From NCBI GenBank assembly GCA_030435675.1, contig CM059622.1:10664001-10728000 (forward strand): a DNA stretch of 64,000 bases. The letters are read 5' to 3'. A model generated the notes under the pieces. It saw only the letters and a program-made list of their open reading frames with translations, did no database searches and was not told where the DNA came from. The DNA comes from Steinernema hermaphroditum. Its lineage: Eukaryota > Nematoda > Chromadorea > Rhabditida > Steinernematidae. Below, piece after piece: positions 36,451-49,192 of this stretch. The first letter of the stretch is position 1, and each line of letters starts with the position of its first letter. A program made the translations under genes and the position numbers.

Positions 36451-39400
36451 TCCAGTCTTCGTGGCCACAAGACGAGAACGCCCCACATAACTTCCTGGCC
36501 AAAAGTCGCCAGTCGCCTTAGCAAGGCGTAAACACGTGACAATGAAGGCGATTAAGTGGAATTTGTTTGCGCAGCTATATCAAAACAGCAATCACATTAA
36601 GTGGCTACGTTAGATATGATACAAGAGTCGCGGAAAGCCGACCATGTGGAAGAAGCCGGGCACGCCTCATTATTCTGGTGTCAAACAAACTAAACAAACA
36701 AGGATTCCTTTCTTATGTCTACTGCGTTGTTCCGGGTGGCCAAAGTAGATATAACTGTAACATTACAGTTAAATGCAGGTGGAGAGTCTAGGTGAGTTCA
36801 AATACAGGTTTCAAGAACCTTAACCATTATAAAAACAAAAGAAAGTGACACTGGAACGCCTTCATTCCAACCTACCACACCAACCCTATAATCGCATTTT
36901 GACATTAACAACCTAATTGGGGGATTGAAAGCGATTGGATTAATGACCCAAATGACATTTTCCACCAGACAAGGGCCTCGCTTTAGAGCCCGACCAGAAA
37001 AATTCACGTCATGTCAGAAAACAGGCTGATTCGCCTAAAAATAAACACACAAAGGAACGCAGCTCTCCACGCGTTACGACCCCCTCGTGGACCCTCTCGT
37101 CTATCCACTCTCCCTGATTGTCTTCTCCGCACACAGCGAAAGAGAGTGATTATGACAAAAAGTGCCGCATATCTAATTTTCCATCGCAGAGACCGGGTGT
37201 CTCTTTTCGAAGAACGTGTTCGCTTTTAATTAGGGTACATGGGGTCACGAGCAATTATAACCCAGGGATCATAGGGCCTGAAAGCTGGCCATACAAGAAG
37301 GCTCTCCAGCAGAACTCCTCAGGAGATAGAGAACAAAAAGCGTTTGAACGCAGCAGATTAACTCGTAGTATATTCCCAGGAACTCTTCGGCTCTTAAATA
37401 GTGCCGCAAATTGCCCTTTTTAGCCCTAAGTACTTTCCAGAGCCCGCGAATCAACCTCCTAATGACCCTCGCCGGAACATTCCACGCGACTTCTCCGATA
37501 ATTGTCCGCGCTTCTTTCGGTTAGGCGCTGCGGAACCCAAAAAGCGGAAGAAAACTTAAATTTAATTGAGGCCAAGGACCACGAGTCGGGTCTCGCCACG
37601 AGGACGTCGGAACGAATCTTCGATGAAGCCAATAGCAGAAATCGAAGCCACATAGGAAGTCATTGGGAATGCACGGACAAAAAAAGAGTGCGTCAAAGCA
37701 AAAACGCCCTCAAAGCCATAAAAAACAGCTAATTACTGGGTGAAGAAGCGGCAAACAAGACAGGTGACGAAGAAGTTGTTTTCCGAGTGCTTTTGGTCCG
37801 AAGGACGAAACGGCAACTGCTCGACGAAACCAAAACACTTCAAGGAACGGGGGGCTGAACCCCCCTAACGCCATCGATGATTTACATTGGTTTTCAGCTT
37901 TTAAATGAATGCTTCCTCGAATAGCAGATGCGCACACGGACGTCACTGCATGCCTAAATGCAAAAAAAATGAATAAACGTGTGGGGTCTACAGGATTTTA
38001 ATCAATTTTTAAAGAGCAATTCCATTAGGCCTGCATCAGTGTGATTTTTGGCATTTAATCCATGACTAAGGGTACGGTATCACATCAACATTCAGTCCAT
38101 AAGTGGTGAATAATATAATCCGCGAGGCAAGAATCTCACTCACGATTGGAATGTATCTTCGCGCGTCAGATATGGCCAGTGATGTCTGCTCCTTCTTGAG
38201 GATTTCTTTTGTTTTCACGAAGACTACAAACAGAATGACAACGATACAATTCTGACGTTAAACGTCAGTCAGTCAAATATGTCTATCGTGTCGTGGATAC
38301 ATCCACCCTGATGTCCCTCATATCCACGTTTTCCATGACGACTACGTGGCATGGAGGAGCTACGGGTACGCCACCCGCACCTCTCACCACAAAATAGACG
38401 TCTGTCATTATATGCAGACATCTAGTCTAGAGTAATCGGTATAACCGACACTGCGCGTTGAAAATAAAAGCTCTGTAGACTGTCTGTCAAATAAGATTAT
38501 ACGGTCTACCTCTGTAGACTAGGCTCTATTTGGCATTAGCACATCTTGTGCAACACGGAAATTACCAGAAATATTGCATAAGCCCAGAGAATAACGCCAC
38601 GAGAAATAGAAGAAGCGTCGGCATGTTAAGCAATGCAAAGTCAAGTCCTTGTTTTCCCCCTTGGCCTCCCTTTCACGGAACCACTCGCGTCGCGTCTGCA
38701 AAAAGTCAAATTTATGAATGAATTCGTCGAACTTCGAAGCGACGCGCAGCCCTGCTGGCCCTATGGCAACTGTCTTCCCGGGGGACCGATCAACGCCTGC
38801 GTCGCCGCCGCCGATTGGAATGTTTCGACTGGCAGGATATCCCGAGCCAGTTGTTCACTCTATTGTCCCTTTTTCGCGGATCCGGCCTGGTGGTCTTTGA
38901 CCCGGGACATGAGGTGGTGCGAACTGAGCTGGTCGGAAGTGAAGACGTGTTGTAAGACGGGTGATGGGAGGTAGCAGCCAAAAATAAATGAGGGCTGAGT
39001 TATCACAAAGAAATCAACAACGAAGACGACGAAGTGAGGAGCGCGTCGGGATATGGGTAATCTTTGAACATACGGTTCCTAATTGGCAGCCTGAGTGACG
39101 CTTCCCAGCCACCTCCAATTATGTTTCTGCACTCAAATCTCAAATTACCCTCCATAAACCAACCTCTAATCCGCTCTTTGGTTCTTGTCTTTGAGAAACC
39201 GGTTGGAAAGCGCCACAAAAGAAGAAACGATCCGTTGTGAAGTAATGAAAGTTGAAAATTAGGGTTAAGTCAAAGCTGGAGACTTTGTGGACGCGCCGTT
39301 TTGATTGATTTTCCTCTGGAGACTTCTTCGCCACCAATGGTCAATGTTCGCCCAGATCAATTTGTAGAACTACGCGGGGCTCTCAAAGACATCGCCGATT

Positions 39401-42313
39401 CACAGGGCATATATAAAAATGTCATTTTATTGTTGTAAAAAGGATGAGTTAGATCGCGGCCTGAATTAATTGCCCGCACCGGACTGCAGGCAGGCAGATC
39501 GGCCAGCTGACATTCGTTTACACTGTCTCAAGCAATTACCTAGAAATTCGATTTGAAAAACGGCCAGAGGAAGTCAGACGACTCTGAATTCGAAGAGTGA
39601 GACAAGCATAAGTGTCTAGTTGAAGCGTCCACTCACTCACTCGATCATATCTTTCTCGGATAACACCCTTGGATTGAGAGTAAGCTTATAACGGCACTCG
39701 ATATCACCGAAAATGGGCAGGACCACCTCTTCGAGCCCAAGCCATACCAAGCAATCCCTTTGCTGGAGCTCCAGACGGCCCTTCGACTCCGACTTTTATA
39801 ATCCAAAACATGTCCACACTATCGAGGAGGGCGCGTCCGTCCATTCACATCTCCTCGGCTTCCCCAAATGGCGTTTGTGAAATGACGATCGCTTCACGCT
39901 CGGACTCGCAATTCGCGCAACAATAAAGCTAATTCGGTGTTTAGTCGAGGAGAAAACAAAGCAACTCCGTCATGCTCTTCTCTTCTTCGACACAACAACT
40001 TCGGAGACAACAATAAACGTTCACAATCAAATAAGACGCTCGGGGCCATGCGTGTCCGGCGGGAAAAGGAAAGCGTGTTTTTATTGGCGACGAAAAGCGC
40101 CAAGCCCAGGGCCAAGAAGCGAGTAGGCGCGACGCCGACGGCAGCTGATCGACTTGTTTATAGAGACGCGACTTGGTCGTTGGCCTCGGAAGCAAGTGAT
40201 TATGGCCCAATTTAAGGTTTCCGAGATTCCGACTTTTTTGTTAGGCCGCAACGTGTGGCCTCTGCTGGAAAGTTCCGCCGATTATGAGGGCAGTTAGGAC
40301 GTGCGCAGCGGAACGGAAGGAAAGAGATTAGGAAGGCGACGGGGAAATGATTGGGGCTGGGTGTGCAGAATCGGTTTAGGACGTGCATAGGTCCACGCTT
40401 TCTTCAATGCAGATCGGATTTCCGTTAGACAAGTAGCATTCCGTCAAAAGGCGAAGAAGTATCATCTACACTTTCAAATGAGGCACTTATACAAAACTCG
40501 GAATGTAACAGCTATAGCTAGCTGTGTCGAAACAAGTTGGCCATTAGTGTTAGGAATGTGTGGCAAACAAAAGCAAATGTCATAAACAGGTGGAGTATAT
40601 TTGAGGACAAGATTCGTCAAAACTCCAAGAAGACTTCAAAAACGAACCACTTCTACAAATACACTCAAACAACTCTCTTCCCCTCTTTTCGCCATTATTA
40701 ATTGATTCGAATTCGACTTTCTTAACCATTTTCATCACTTCTTTTGCAACTCATTTCTGTGAATAAAAGCCTTGCGATGATTAGCCGAAGCATATATTAA
40801 AGATAGTCCAATTCGGGCACAAAACCCTTGATGGTAGGTTACTTTGAACTTCATATTCTGTAGGGCAATGTCTTCGCTCTCGTGGCATTTGAAAATACAT
40901 TAGTGTACACACGGGTATAGACCATTCTAATACCGCTCCTGCAAAAGAAGTAGCCGAATAGACGATGAACGGGGAAGTCTAAGACGAAGCAAGTAATAAC
41001 TAAGCCACGTTCGAACCATTTTAAAATCACCCTCGGGAGGCCCAAGGAGGTCTGTTTATATATGGGCATCCTAAAGACGGCGACTTTCTCAAGAATGTTC
41101 AGAAGATTGAATTACGGGAACCTATAAGGGATAGCTACAACCTCAGGGTTGTAGATGGCGCTGAACTTCGTGAGATCACAACGCACCTAACTTCGTTCCG
41201 AATCAAGCAAACGTAGTCAAGAAGAAAAGTGCAAAAGGTCGACGTGCTTAGGGTTCGCATTACTTTGTACAAGTCAAGCACTTATGGTGAACTTATTCAG
41301 AGTGCACTTGCTCTGCTAAACGCCACAATACATTTATGAGGATTTGTACACGACCTTGGACACCTCACGTATCACGAAGGGAAGAACACGTGGCTTCCAT
41401 TACAAACTTCCCTTCTCGTTCCTCTAATCTCTAAATTGAGAACTTCTCGCGTGGAGCACGACTACCCTCCGCGAGGAAATGGTCCTTGCAAAAGATGGAA
41501 AACGGCAATAAATCCCGATTTGGTGGTGCACGGAATAGCAAAATATTTTCGGTCGGTCCGACCCCTCAGGGAATCCGAACTTCCTGTTGTCCTTCCTGAT
41601 TGTGATGACGTGAAAGTTGTGCAAACAGAGGAGTGGAAGCGCGTTAGTCGTCCAAAATAGAAAGTATCGGATTGCAGCAAAGGTCGCGCTGACCTTGTAA
41701 AAGCGAGAGTAAAGTGGAGCAGATGCTGAGAACAGTGGCTTTTGACTAGTTTTGTGGATTTTGACCATCTAGAGAAGGTAAACACTTTGGCGCTTCTTCT
41801 GAGAAGCCAATTTGTACAAATTCACTTTTCTGTGAAGAATCGAAAGCCCAAAGATCGGCTACGCTGGCAAAGCTCTCGTGGGAAGAAAATGCATCTATTC
41901 CAGAATTTGAGATGCACAAGTCGTTGTTGCCTACTCCATTCGGACGCCCACGTGGACAGCATCGTCAATCAGCCTTTTAATCCATCGGTGACAGTTCGAA
42001 CACCTGTGGTTTCAGGAAGTGAGCAGAGTGGTCCGCGACGTCAACAACCTCGGAAACTTAATCAAATGGACTCCAAGTGGAAACACTCCAAACCTTCGGG
42101 GAATTTGAGCGCCAACGCCATCAACACCATTATAGTCGCGAAATCGTGTTTGTCGATAGAATGAGGAAACCCGGCGTGTGGAGGGAAAGTCAGTTTGTGC
42201 CTTGTGGCTTCAGAAAAACGCCGAAAATTAGAGTTTTTCGGTCGGCGTTTCTAGAACAGGTTTAGAACCATAAAACTGAGGTATAATTGACTTTGAGCTG
42301 AAGCTATCAGCAA
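36451..42313. other. Gene-poor region
   Basis: No supported protein gene. The G/C-rich stretch 38.63-38.98 kb is open on both strands; on the plus strand the last 70 codons are Cys-rich (discussed as a finding). The 41.4-42.2 kb frames lack motifs. Confidence 0.4.
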
Positions 42314-42385
42314 GCGTCTGTGGTGTAATGGTCAGCATGGTTGCCTTCCAAGCAATCGACAGGGGTTCGATTCCCCTCAGACGCA
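42314..42385 (+). tRNA. tRNA-Gly (anticodon TCC)
   Basis: A 72-nt cloverleaf. The acceptor stem GCGTCTG pairs with CAGACGC, followed by discriminator A. The D-loop has GGTGTAATGGTCAGC (A box), the anticodon loop is CTTCCAA giving TCC, and the T arm is GGGGTTCGATTCCCC (B box). There is no intron. It reads GGA codons. Confidence 0.97.
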
Positions 42386-43354
42386 AAGTTTTTCTCCTTT
42401 CGCACAATAACACTCTTTCATTCCTCGCCTTAAGAATTTCTCCGTAAACAAAGTACGGTATCTTATTGCGCATTTTCGCTAGAGGCTACCGTAGCCCGAA
42501 AGTGTACTTTGCTCTCTTTGCTCATAATCTCCCAGGATGGCGCGAATAAAAGACAACAGGATTGTCGAAAAAAGTTGGTTGTTAGGTTGTCAAAAGGAGG
42601 CCCATGAGACCTCAAGGGAGGTCTGCCGGATGCAGTCCTAAAAGAGGCGTTTGTTTAGGCCAATTTGGCGAATTAGATTTACGGCGCCCACTGGGTTAGG
42701 TACGGGTTCGCGCAGAATGCGATTTGTGAGGACTCTGAAGGAGACAAAAAGTAGAAAACGGAGCCGGGGAGGGGCGCTGCAGAGGGCTGCATGGCGATGC
42801 CGCGAAGAAGAAGCGCGAATTAATTACTCGGTGCATTCTCGCCAGCGAGGATTAATTATTTATCTCCGGAGAGCGCCGTTCACCGATCGATTTACCAGCC
42901 TATCAGCTGTTCCCGACGTCATCGGGAGATCACCGCCAGATCTCAGCGAAAGCTCACGTAGATCTTCTCCTCCGGGACCTTCTTCGAGGGGCAACGTGAT
43001 AAAACGTCCCTTCAAGGCGCCGAATTCGGCAAATTGAATTTGGCTTATGCACCAGCTGCTTTCCGTCGGTTCTCTTATCTTCTCCCTGGGAGGCCGTCGA
43101 CCACCGAGTGATAAATCTCTTCGGACTTTGGCGCTCTCCCACATTTATCCGCCGAAAAGTCAAAAAAGTCAAATCGAGCACTTCGCCTCTGGAGTCATAG
43201 GAGGGATTGACGTTCACCATTTAGGCGTACTTAAGAATAGAGATCTTCTTCGAATCTAGACGACCCTGACGAAGACATGAACCCTCGAGGGCCATCAACG
43301 ACTAAAAACTTTATCCAACACAGATAGTTCAAAAAAGAGCAAAAATCGAAAACT
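42386..43354. other. Intergenic region
   Basis: No supported gene. A Gly/Arg-rich plus-strand frame at 42651-43037 has no domain and no splice context. Confidence 0.45.
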
Positions 43355-45352
43355 CTATTTACCCGGGAATCTGCTTCGAGCCACATTGGACAGCTCGTAC
43401 TTCTCGATGTTTTCCCGTGTAATTGGAATCTCGTCGCGGAGGATGTGGTCTTCGCAAATATTCTTGACCAAGGAGCACCCGAATCGCTTCTGCAGAAGAA
43501 TCAGTTTTTCGCAGTCCTTCACTTCTTGGCACTCGTAAGGGTGCGGAAGATCCTCGTCTACGCTGCAGCCTATCTTCGATGTGATCGGGTAGAGGAACGC
43601 GAGGAACTTGGTGAAATCCTTTAGGCTCACGTCGGACACCTCGTAAAGCGTTTGGCCGTCTTTTAAGAGATCGTGGAAGTACTCGCAGGTATGTGAAAGC
43701 AACTAAAACGGACTTTTAGGAAAGACAGAACTTCGTGACATACAGAACGAGATATAAACAAGGTGCGCCCATCGACTTTAAGAGATACAGAATCTAGGCA
43801 GTTCTGCTCCGCCAAATTGACCGAATACGATCTGAAAGGAGGATTATTAACGGAGAAGACAACCAAAATATAATTACCTGATGATCTGCATGTTAACCTC
43901 GATGATGAGGTCGCCGAAAATGATATTTTCCAAGAATGGTTCTGTTTCTTGAATCTTCGACGTTTGCGACGAATTGAACTGATCTCTCCAGACCTGTGAG
44001 ATCAGATTCTTCTCATGCTTGCCATCAGCAAACTTCACGCTGATCTCTCCAAAAGCATCGCACCTCCATAACTCCAGGGAGTCCGGTTTTGTGCACTCAA
44101 TGCAGACACGCTCGGGCTCGTTTTGGTTTCTACCAAACACATGAAAACGCCTAAACATTATTTACATAATCACTGTGTCAAAGGCGAGATACACCAACAG
44201 CATGAAGCCTCCTATTTCTTGTTTAGGTGACGAATAAACGTGAAACTCCTGCGTGAGGGGCCAGTCTCCATACAGTGTGCATGGATTGGCATAGTTCTCG
44301 CCTTTCATGACCATGGAGATGGACTGAAATCTCATAATTAAGCGAAAAAAAATCTATTGTTTCCCAACCTGTTTCTCCTTAGGAGGCGGAACACTGTAGG
44401 CGTTTGGATCAGAAGTGACTATCCCCAGCATGTATCGCTCGCCAAGTTCGTCGTGCACGGCCGTTTCAGCTGCTTGTACGAGGTACATCTCACAAACGGC
44501 CTTCACCGAATCACAGCCAAAGCGATCGGTCATGTGCAGAAGACGCTGACACAGTTCCACTAAAATTAAAGGGTATCCCGTCTGCGGTTCTGCCAAGATT
44601 GCCTACTTGTTGTAATCTTCCTATCAGCGGGGTACATGTACGAAATGAACTCTACAAATTCGTCAATGTCGATGTGCAGAAGATGGAATTCATTTTCTAT
44701 TTTCTCTTTGAAGTCTTTGTTGAACAAAACGTCGAAGAACGGCGATTGTTTAGCCAGAATCTGAAAAACATCAGAATTGTCAACTAAGGCATGGAAAATA
44801 CCGATTTGGACAGATAAAGGGTTGTCCCCTCAACATCTGTTTTCGCCCTATCGGCATCGGATAAGATCATTCTGTTGTTGGGATCCATGAGGTCTACACA
44901 GAACAAGCTTAACGGTACGGCTAGATAGAGATGAAAAGATGCCCTATTTACCTATAGACATTTATAATTATAACCGCCTCAACTTCTTTGGTGACTCCTG
45001 CAGGCCCAAACATCGGGTAGATGCTGTTTACAGTACAAGATGAGATGTCCTTGAAGAACTGCCGACCCCACTGAAAGAGGACGGATTGAAACGAATAGCA
45101 TCTTTTACGTACCTGGAAACGCTTTTGTTCGATAAGGATGTCGCCGAACGTGAAACAGTGCCAAATGATGAAGCGACTGTTCTCCTTCGTGCACTCAACG
45201 GTCAAATCCCATCTTCCATCGGGTGGCACCCTAATTCCCGCTAGTGACCAGCTCAGGCCGTTCCACTCAATCTTTTCGGAGTGAAACGCGTCGTCGGCGA
45301 TCTGTAAACGAAAGGTGAGCTTTGTCGAAGCTTGCAACGTTTCTGTAGACAT
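43355..45352 (-). CDS. Tandem MATH-BTB / MATH-BTB protein (BATH family)
   Basis: The ATG at 45352 sits directly after a TTTCAG (trans-splice-like). About nine exons read in phase. MATH-1 has FRLQIADDAFHSEKIEWNG and LTVECTKENSRFIIWHCF. BTB-1 has TTLYLSKSILAKQSPFFDV, LFNKDF and LHIDIDEFVEFISYMYPADR, followed by LLHMTDRFGCDSVKAVCEMY. A second MATH follows (VCIECTKPDSLELWRCDAF), then a second BTB (SLKVDGRTLFISRSLLSHTC, EVSDVSLKDFTKFLAFLYPI, LLQKRFGCSLVKNICEDHIL). The stop is at 43355. The join between units uses a 42-nt intron (GT|GTATCT to TTTAG, about 44152-44193) that removes an in-frame TAA. MATH-BTB proteins are usually substrate adaptors for CUL3 ubiquitin ligases: MATH binds the target, BTB the cullin. 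Two complete units in one chain is unusual; a two-gene reading is the alternative. Confidence 0.75.
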
Positions 45353-45679
45353 CTGAAATGAGCCTGCATTAGAGAAAAACACTATAGAATGACGAGCACA
45401 AATTAGAAAATGCGAAGCAGATGAATTGCCAAAGCTTCTCGAAAAAGGATACTTTGCATTTACGAAGATTTTTAATAATCGAGAATCTTCGGAGAACTTT
45501 CCCGCAAGCTACTGTAAGTAACTTCCATGACCATCCACACAGGACCAACACTAGACAATGTGTCAACTTCATGTCGGTCGGTTTTATTCGTGCAAATATT
45601 GGAGCGGTGCTCGGCTGCTTTCTTGTCATCTCGTGTTTCTTGTCCAGAAAAGACCGAGAAAAGGTCAACTATGCGAATC

Positions 45680-45800
45680 GCCAGAGACCATACTATGCAA
45701 AGAGAACGACGAGTTCTCTATCTGGCACAGAACAATTTTCGAGATTGATCGACATGCGAGTATTCGTGTTACCCGTGTTCGCCACCTTCAGTAGTCGCGT
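45680..45800 (+). pseudogene. MATH-domain fragment on the opposite strand
   Basis: Plus-strand translation gives LCKENDEFSIWHRTIFEID, closely matching ECTKENSRFIIWHCFTFGDI of the neighbouring minus-strand gene in both protein and DNA. Flanking frames break within about 40 codons and no BTB part follows in frame. It is probably the remnant of an inverted gene copy. Open frames to about 46206 (last one ending EHGDE) have no recognisable domain. Confidence 0.45.
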
Positions 45801-46327
45801 TGCTGAGACATTTGAGCACCAGTCAGTTCTGTATGTTAGATAATTGAAGACCTTCAAGAATCTGACGAACACCAACTGTGCAGCTCGATCGTAGTACAAT
45901 CGAAGAGTCTTGAACCCGAACATCTAGGTGAAATGTGCGGTACTCGAATGTCTCAGCAAAATGTCTCGAATGCCTCTTGCAAGCCCTTTCCACCGATGTG
46001 GTTCGCCAATTATGCAATCATCATTCGCGAAAACATCAGGTTATGAACACCAAAGTGGAAAACTGCCATCACAAGAACCCGAATGTCACGCCCCAGATGA
46101 AATGAACGTAGTTCACGTTGACGTCCCAATGCTGGGAAGAACGAGAAGCAAACACAAAGACGACCTAGAACCAACCGACGTGCTGAGAGAGCATGGTGAT
46201 GAATAAAAGTGAAAATTGTCTATGTCTGCAAGCACTACAAAGAACTACAAGTGACCCGTCTAGGAACGCATGAGTATCGCGACACAACACTAAAACTGAT
46301 CAACAAAACAACAGATTCGTCCTACGT

Positions 46328-48504
46328 TCATTCTTCAGAGGACTCCGATGAGGCAACGAGGTCGCCGTAATACGCTGTTATGGCCTTCGTTTTCTTGTTT
46401 AGTACGCTGTGCTCGATTTCGCACTTCCCACTTTTGTCTGCCAGTTGAAGAAGCTGAAAGTAAATTACCGATTTCATGGACGTAAAGAAAAACCACCACT
46501 TACTTGTTTGACAGTAGTATTGCGCGGGAGGAAATAAGCAATGTTAGGAGACAGAGCTTTAGCTGCTTCATAGATTTCGATGCCACCTGGAACCATTGTC
46601 GTTATATCGAATTCTTTCTTCTTCAAGTAGGACGGGCCACCCCATGGAGGACTGAGAAATACAGCGTCGACCGGCTTTTGCTTCAATAACATTTTGGCAA
46701 CATGGAAGAAGTCTCCTAAGATGAACGTAATTCGATCCGCGACGCCATAAATTTCGGCATTTCGTTTTGCACACTTTAGACGAACTGGATCAAGATCAAC
46801 AGCGATCACTGAAAAGGTTACCTCCATGACACAACAAGCATACAACAAGACCTTACCGTGAGCACCCTTTAGAGCAAACTGAATACTGTTCCCACCAACA
46901 CCAGCGAAAGCATCGAGAATAACACGGCCCGGTTCTTGAATAAGACGGTCGGCGATGTGTTCGGCAACACGTTCCGGAGTCACGGAAAACCACCCTTCTG
47001 CAAAGGAACAGTTCACACAAATCCACGAAATATCCATATCAACCTCTATCAAGTAGAACGCCATCGTCAATTCTTGTGAAGAGACGGTAACGCTGCCACC
47101 AGTACTTCATGATCTGCTTGTCTTCGTGGTAGTACTGCGAAGCATTGCAGGCAAGTAACTTGTAGTCATTTTTCTCGTCATATCCGAAGTTAAATTTCTG
47201 CAGATCGACTGACGGAGCTTCTGAATTGCTCTCGGTACTGATAGTTTCTTCATCTTCAGCTTCATTCGATGACGATGTTGCAAGAATGAGTGCGTGTCCG
47301 ACAGGTCGCTCGTTATAAACCGTGAAATCCATTTTCTCGATGATGTCGGTGGGATTGAACCTGAAATAAAGTACAATATATTAAGAACAGAAAAAAACAT
47401 TTCAGTAATATTTAGAAGAAGTGCCAATGTAATAAGTGGGAATTTCAAAATTTATGAAAAATCGTTTCATGACAAGAAGTATAATTCTACTCACGTTGCC
47501 TGGCGCTTCGCACTGGGTCCGTTTTCACCGTTATCGGCATCTGCGTCCCCACTACTTTCACTGTCCTTCACAACAACAGCTTCGCCACTTGCAGATACTG
47601 AAATACGGAATCCAGGAACATATCCGCAGCGTGAGATCTATAAGTCGGATTTATGCACATCACCAAAAAATTACAGAAACCCACCTTCCTGAAGAAGTCT
47701 TTGCATTTTCCAGCGACTGACGATTTTGTAATGATGAATTGGTGTCTTCGCATGCTTAGATTCTGGACAAGCTCATAAAACCGCGAGAAAATACTTTCCC
47801 ATCCGATATAAGCGCTCGCATCCTCCTTGGCTTCAGTGAACACGTTGCTGTAGCCGTCTTTATCGGCATTCAGAATTCTGGACGGTTGCTGCAGCTCCAC
47901 CTTTTTTGCGAAGTTCGCGCGTGCCTCATCGTCCATTTGTTCGCCGAAATCATTGAGCCAAGAACGATTGACGACATACTCTCCAACACGAGCCCAGTAG
48001 CAGTCGAAGGATTCTGGAGTGTTGACCTCTTCCATACGGCCTCCCTTTCTACGACGTCGAGGGTGATGGCGTTTCCGCTTCCCGAAGTCCACCGGGAGCT
48101 CTTCAGTACACTCACTGCTCGGCTCCAGTTCATATTCATTGCTGTCGACAGTGATCGAACTGGACTCTTCCGTCGGTTCATCGAGCTCACCGTCTTCCCC
48201 TTCCTCCTCCTCTTCCTGAAGTTTTTCTTCTTCGTTTACGTCAAGTTCTTCCATTGAACCAGTGATCCCAGACGGATCGTCTCCAAGGCGCATCAAGTCC
48301 TGATCGCTGAAACAAATAATGTTACTGTGGACTCGTCATACTTCCTGAGAACAGGACGCAGTTTATGTCTCAGATAATTAAATCCTAAAAACACAAAAAA
48401 GTAACTTACTTGACGAAAGCCTTGCTCAAAATTACACGACGAGTGTCAGCAGAGCGAGTAATTTCAGCTTCAGCGACTACTTCCCAGTCAAAACGATAAG
48501 ACAT
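46328..48504 (-). CDS. tgs-1: Trimethylguanosine synthase (TGS1-type cap methyltransferase)
   Basis: Seven exons join in phase from MSYRFDWEVVAEAEITRSAD (start 48504) to LVASSESSEE (stop 46328). The N-terminal 200 or so residues are acidic (runs of Glu) then basic. The C-terminal half is a Rossmann methyltransferase: WWQRYRLFTRIDDGVLLD, EGWFSVTPERVAEHIADR, SAM motif I VILDAFAGVGGNSIQFA, VIAVDLDPVRLKCAKRNAEI, ILGDFFHV, the TGS1 signature VFLSPPWGGPSYL, and NIAYFLPRNTTVKQL. This enzyme adds two methyl groups to m7G caps of snRNAs/snoRNAs; in nematodes trans-spliced mRNAs also carry the trimethyl cap from the spliced leader. Catalytic motifs are intact. Confidence 0.92.
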
Positions 48505-49192
48505 GGAATTTACCTGCAAGAGCGATTGTGAAATGGTTCAAGAACACACACAAGTGAACCGCGCAGCGAATATGGCAAATCACAAAATCTTAAAAGTCCA
48601 GACAGACGGTCTACGTCTGGAGTCTTCAGACGAGTTCTGCTCTACTGCCGATTTTCGCAAGACACAAAGGCTGAACTCTACTAGTCGTTTCGAATGGAAC
48701 GGCGTCCGAATGAAGGTTCACGCACACTTCATCACGAGTTGTTTACAACTTCTCGAAGGAGGTTCAAGTTTTTTTTCTCGTGAGTTTCGTGTATATTCGT
48801 TGTTTAAAACTCTGGCGGCTGGTTACGCCAGCATACATATATTGAATTCCACGAAAAGCTGTATTTCTCACTTTTGTGATTTTTATGGGGATTGAACTCG
48901 TGAGTACTTCATCTGAGCTTTGGTATATAGTTTTCTGTAGGCATTCTTTGATTTGTTTGATCGCGTGCATTAGATTGAACTACTTCGCAATGTCGTCGAT
49001 GCCGACTACGATGTCAATTCTGTCAACCGACAGCGAATTGCACGGCAGTCCGCCGTTTGACTCTAACCTTCTTTTGGCTTCGACTCTCTTTGAGGTTGGC
49101 TTCTGAGCACCCAAACGGAGGAAAATTATCTTTCACGACCCTTTCTTTCGATTTTCTACCTTCTTAAGGCTGTTTTTCAGAGCTCTACGACT
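48505..49192. other. Region upstream of PDCD5 gene with MATH-like remnant
   Basis: A plus-strand frame 48503-48895 includes SRFEWNGVRMKVHAH, resembling the start of a MATH domain (compare EKIEWNGLSWSLAG nearby), but the rest does not match. A separate plus-strand ATG at 48990 opens a short frame that could be an upstream coding exon for the PDCD5 gene. The divergent tgs-1 promoter must also lie here. Confidence 0.35.

Noticed and set aside
40048..40215. Lys/Arg/Ala-rich frame (SAKPRAKKRVGATPTAADR) as a histone-like tail
   Set aside because: No globular domain, no splice sites, opposite strand also open; composition alone is not enough.
44138..44200. In-frame TAA between the two MATH-BTB units, first read as a gene boundary or a 15-nt intron
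   Set aside because: A 42-nt intron with GTATCT donor and TTTAG acceptor removes it in the correct phase and restores the MATH domain.
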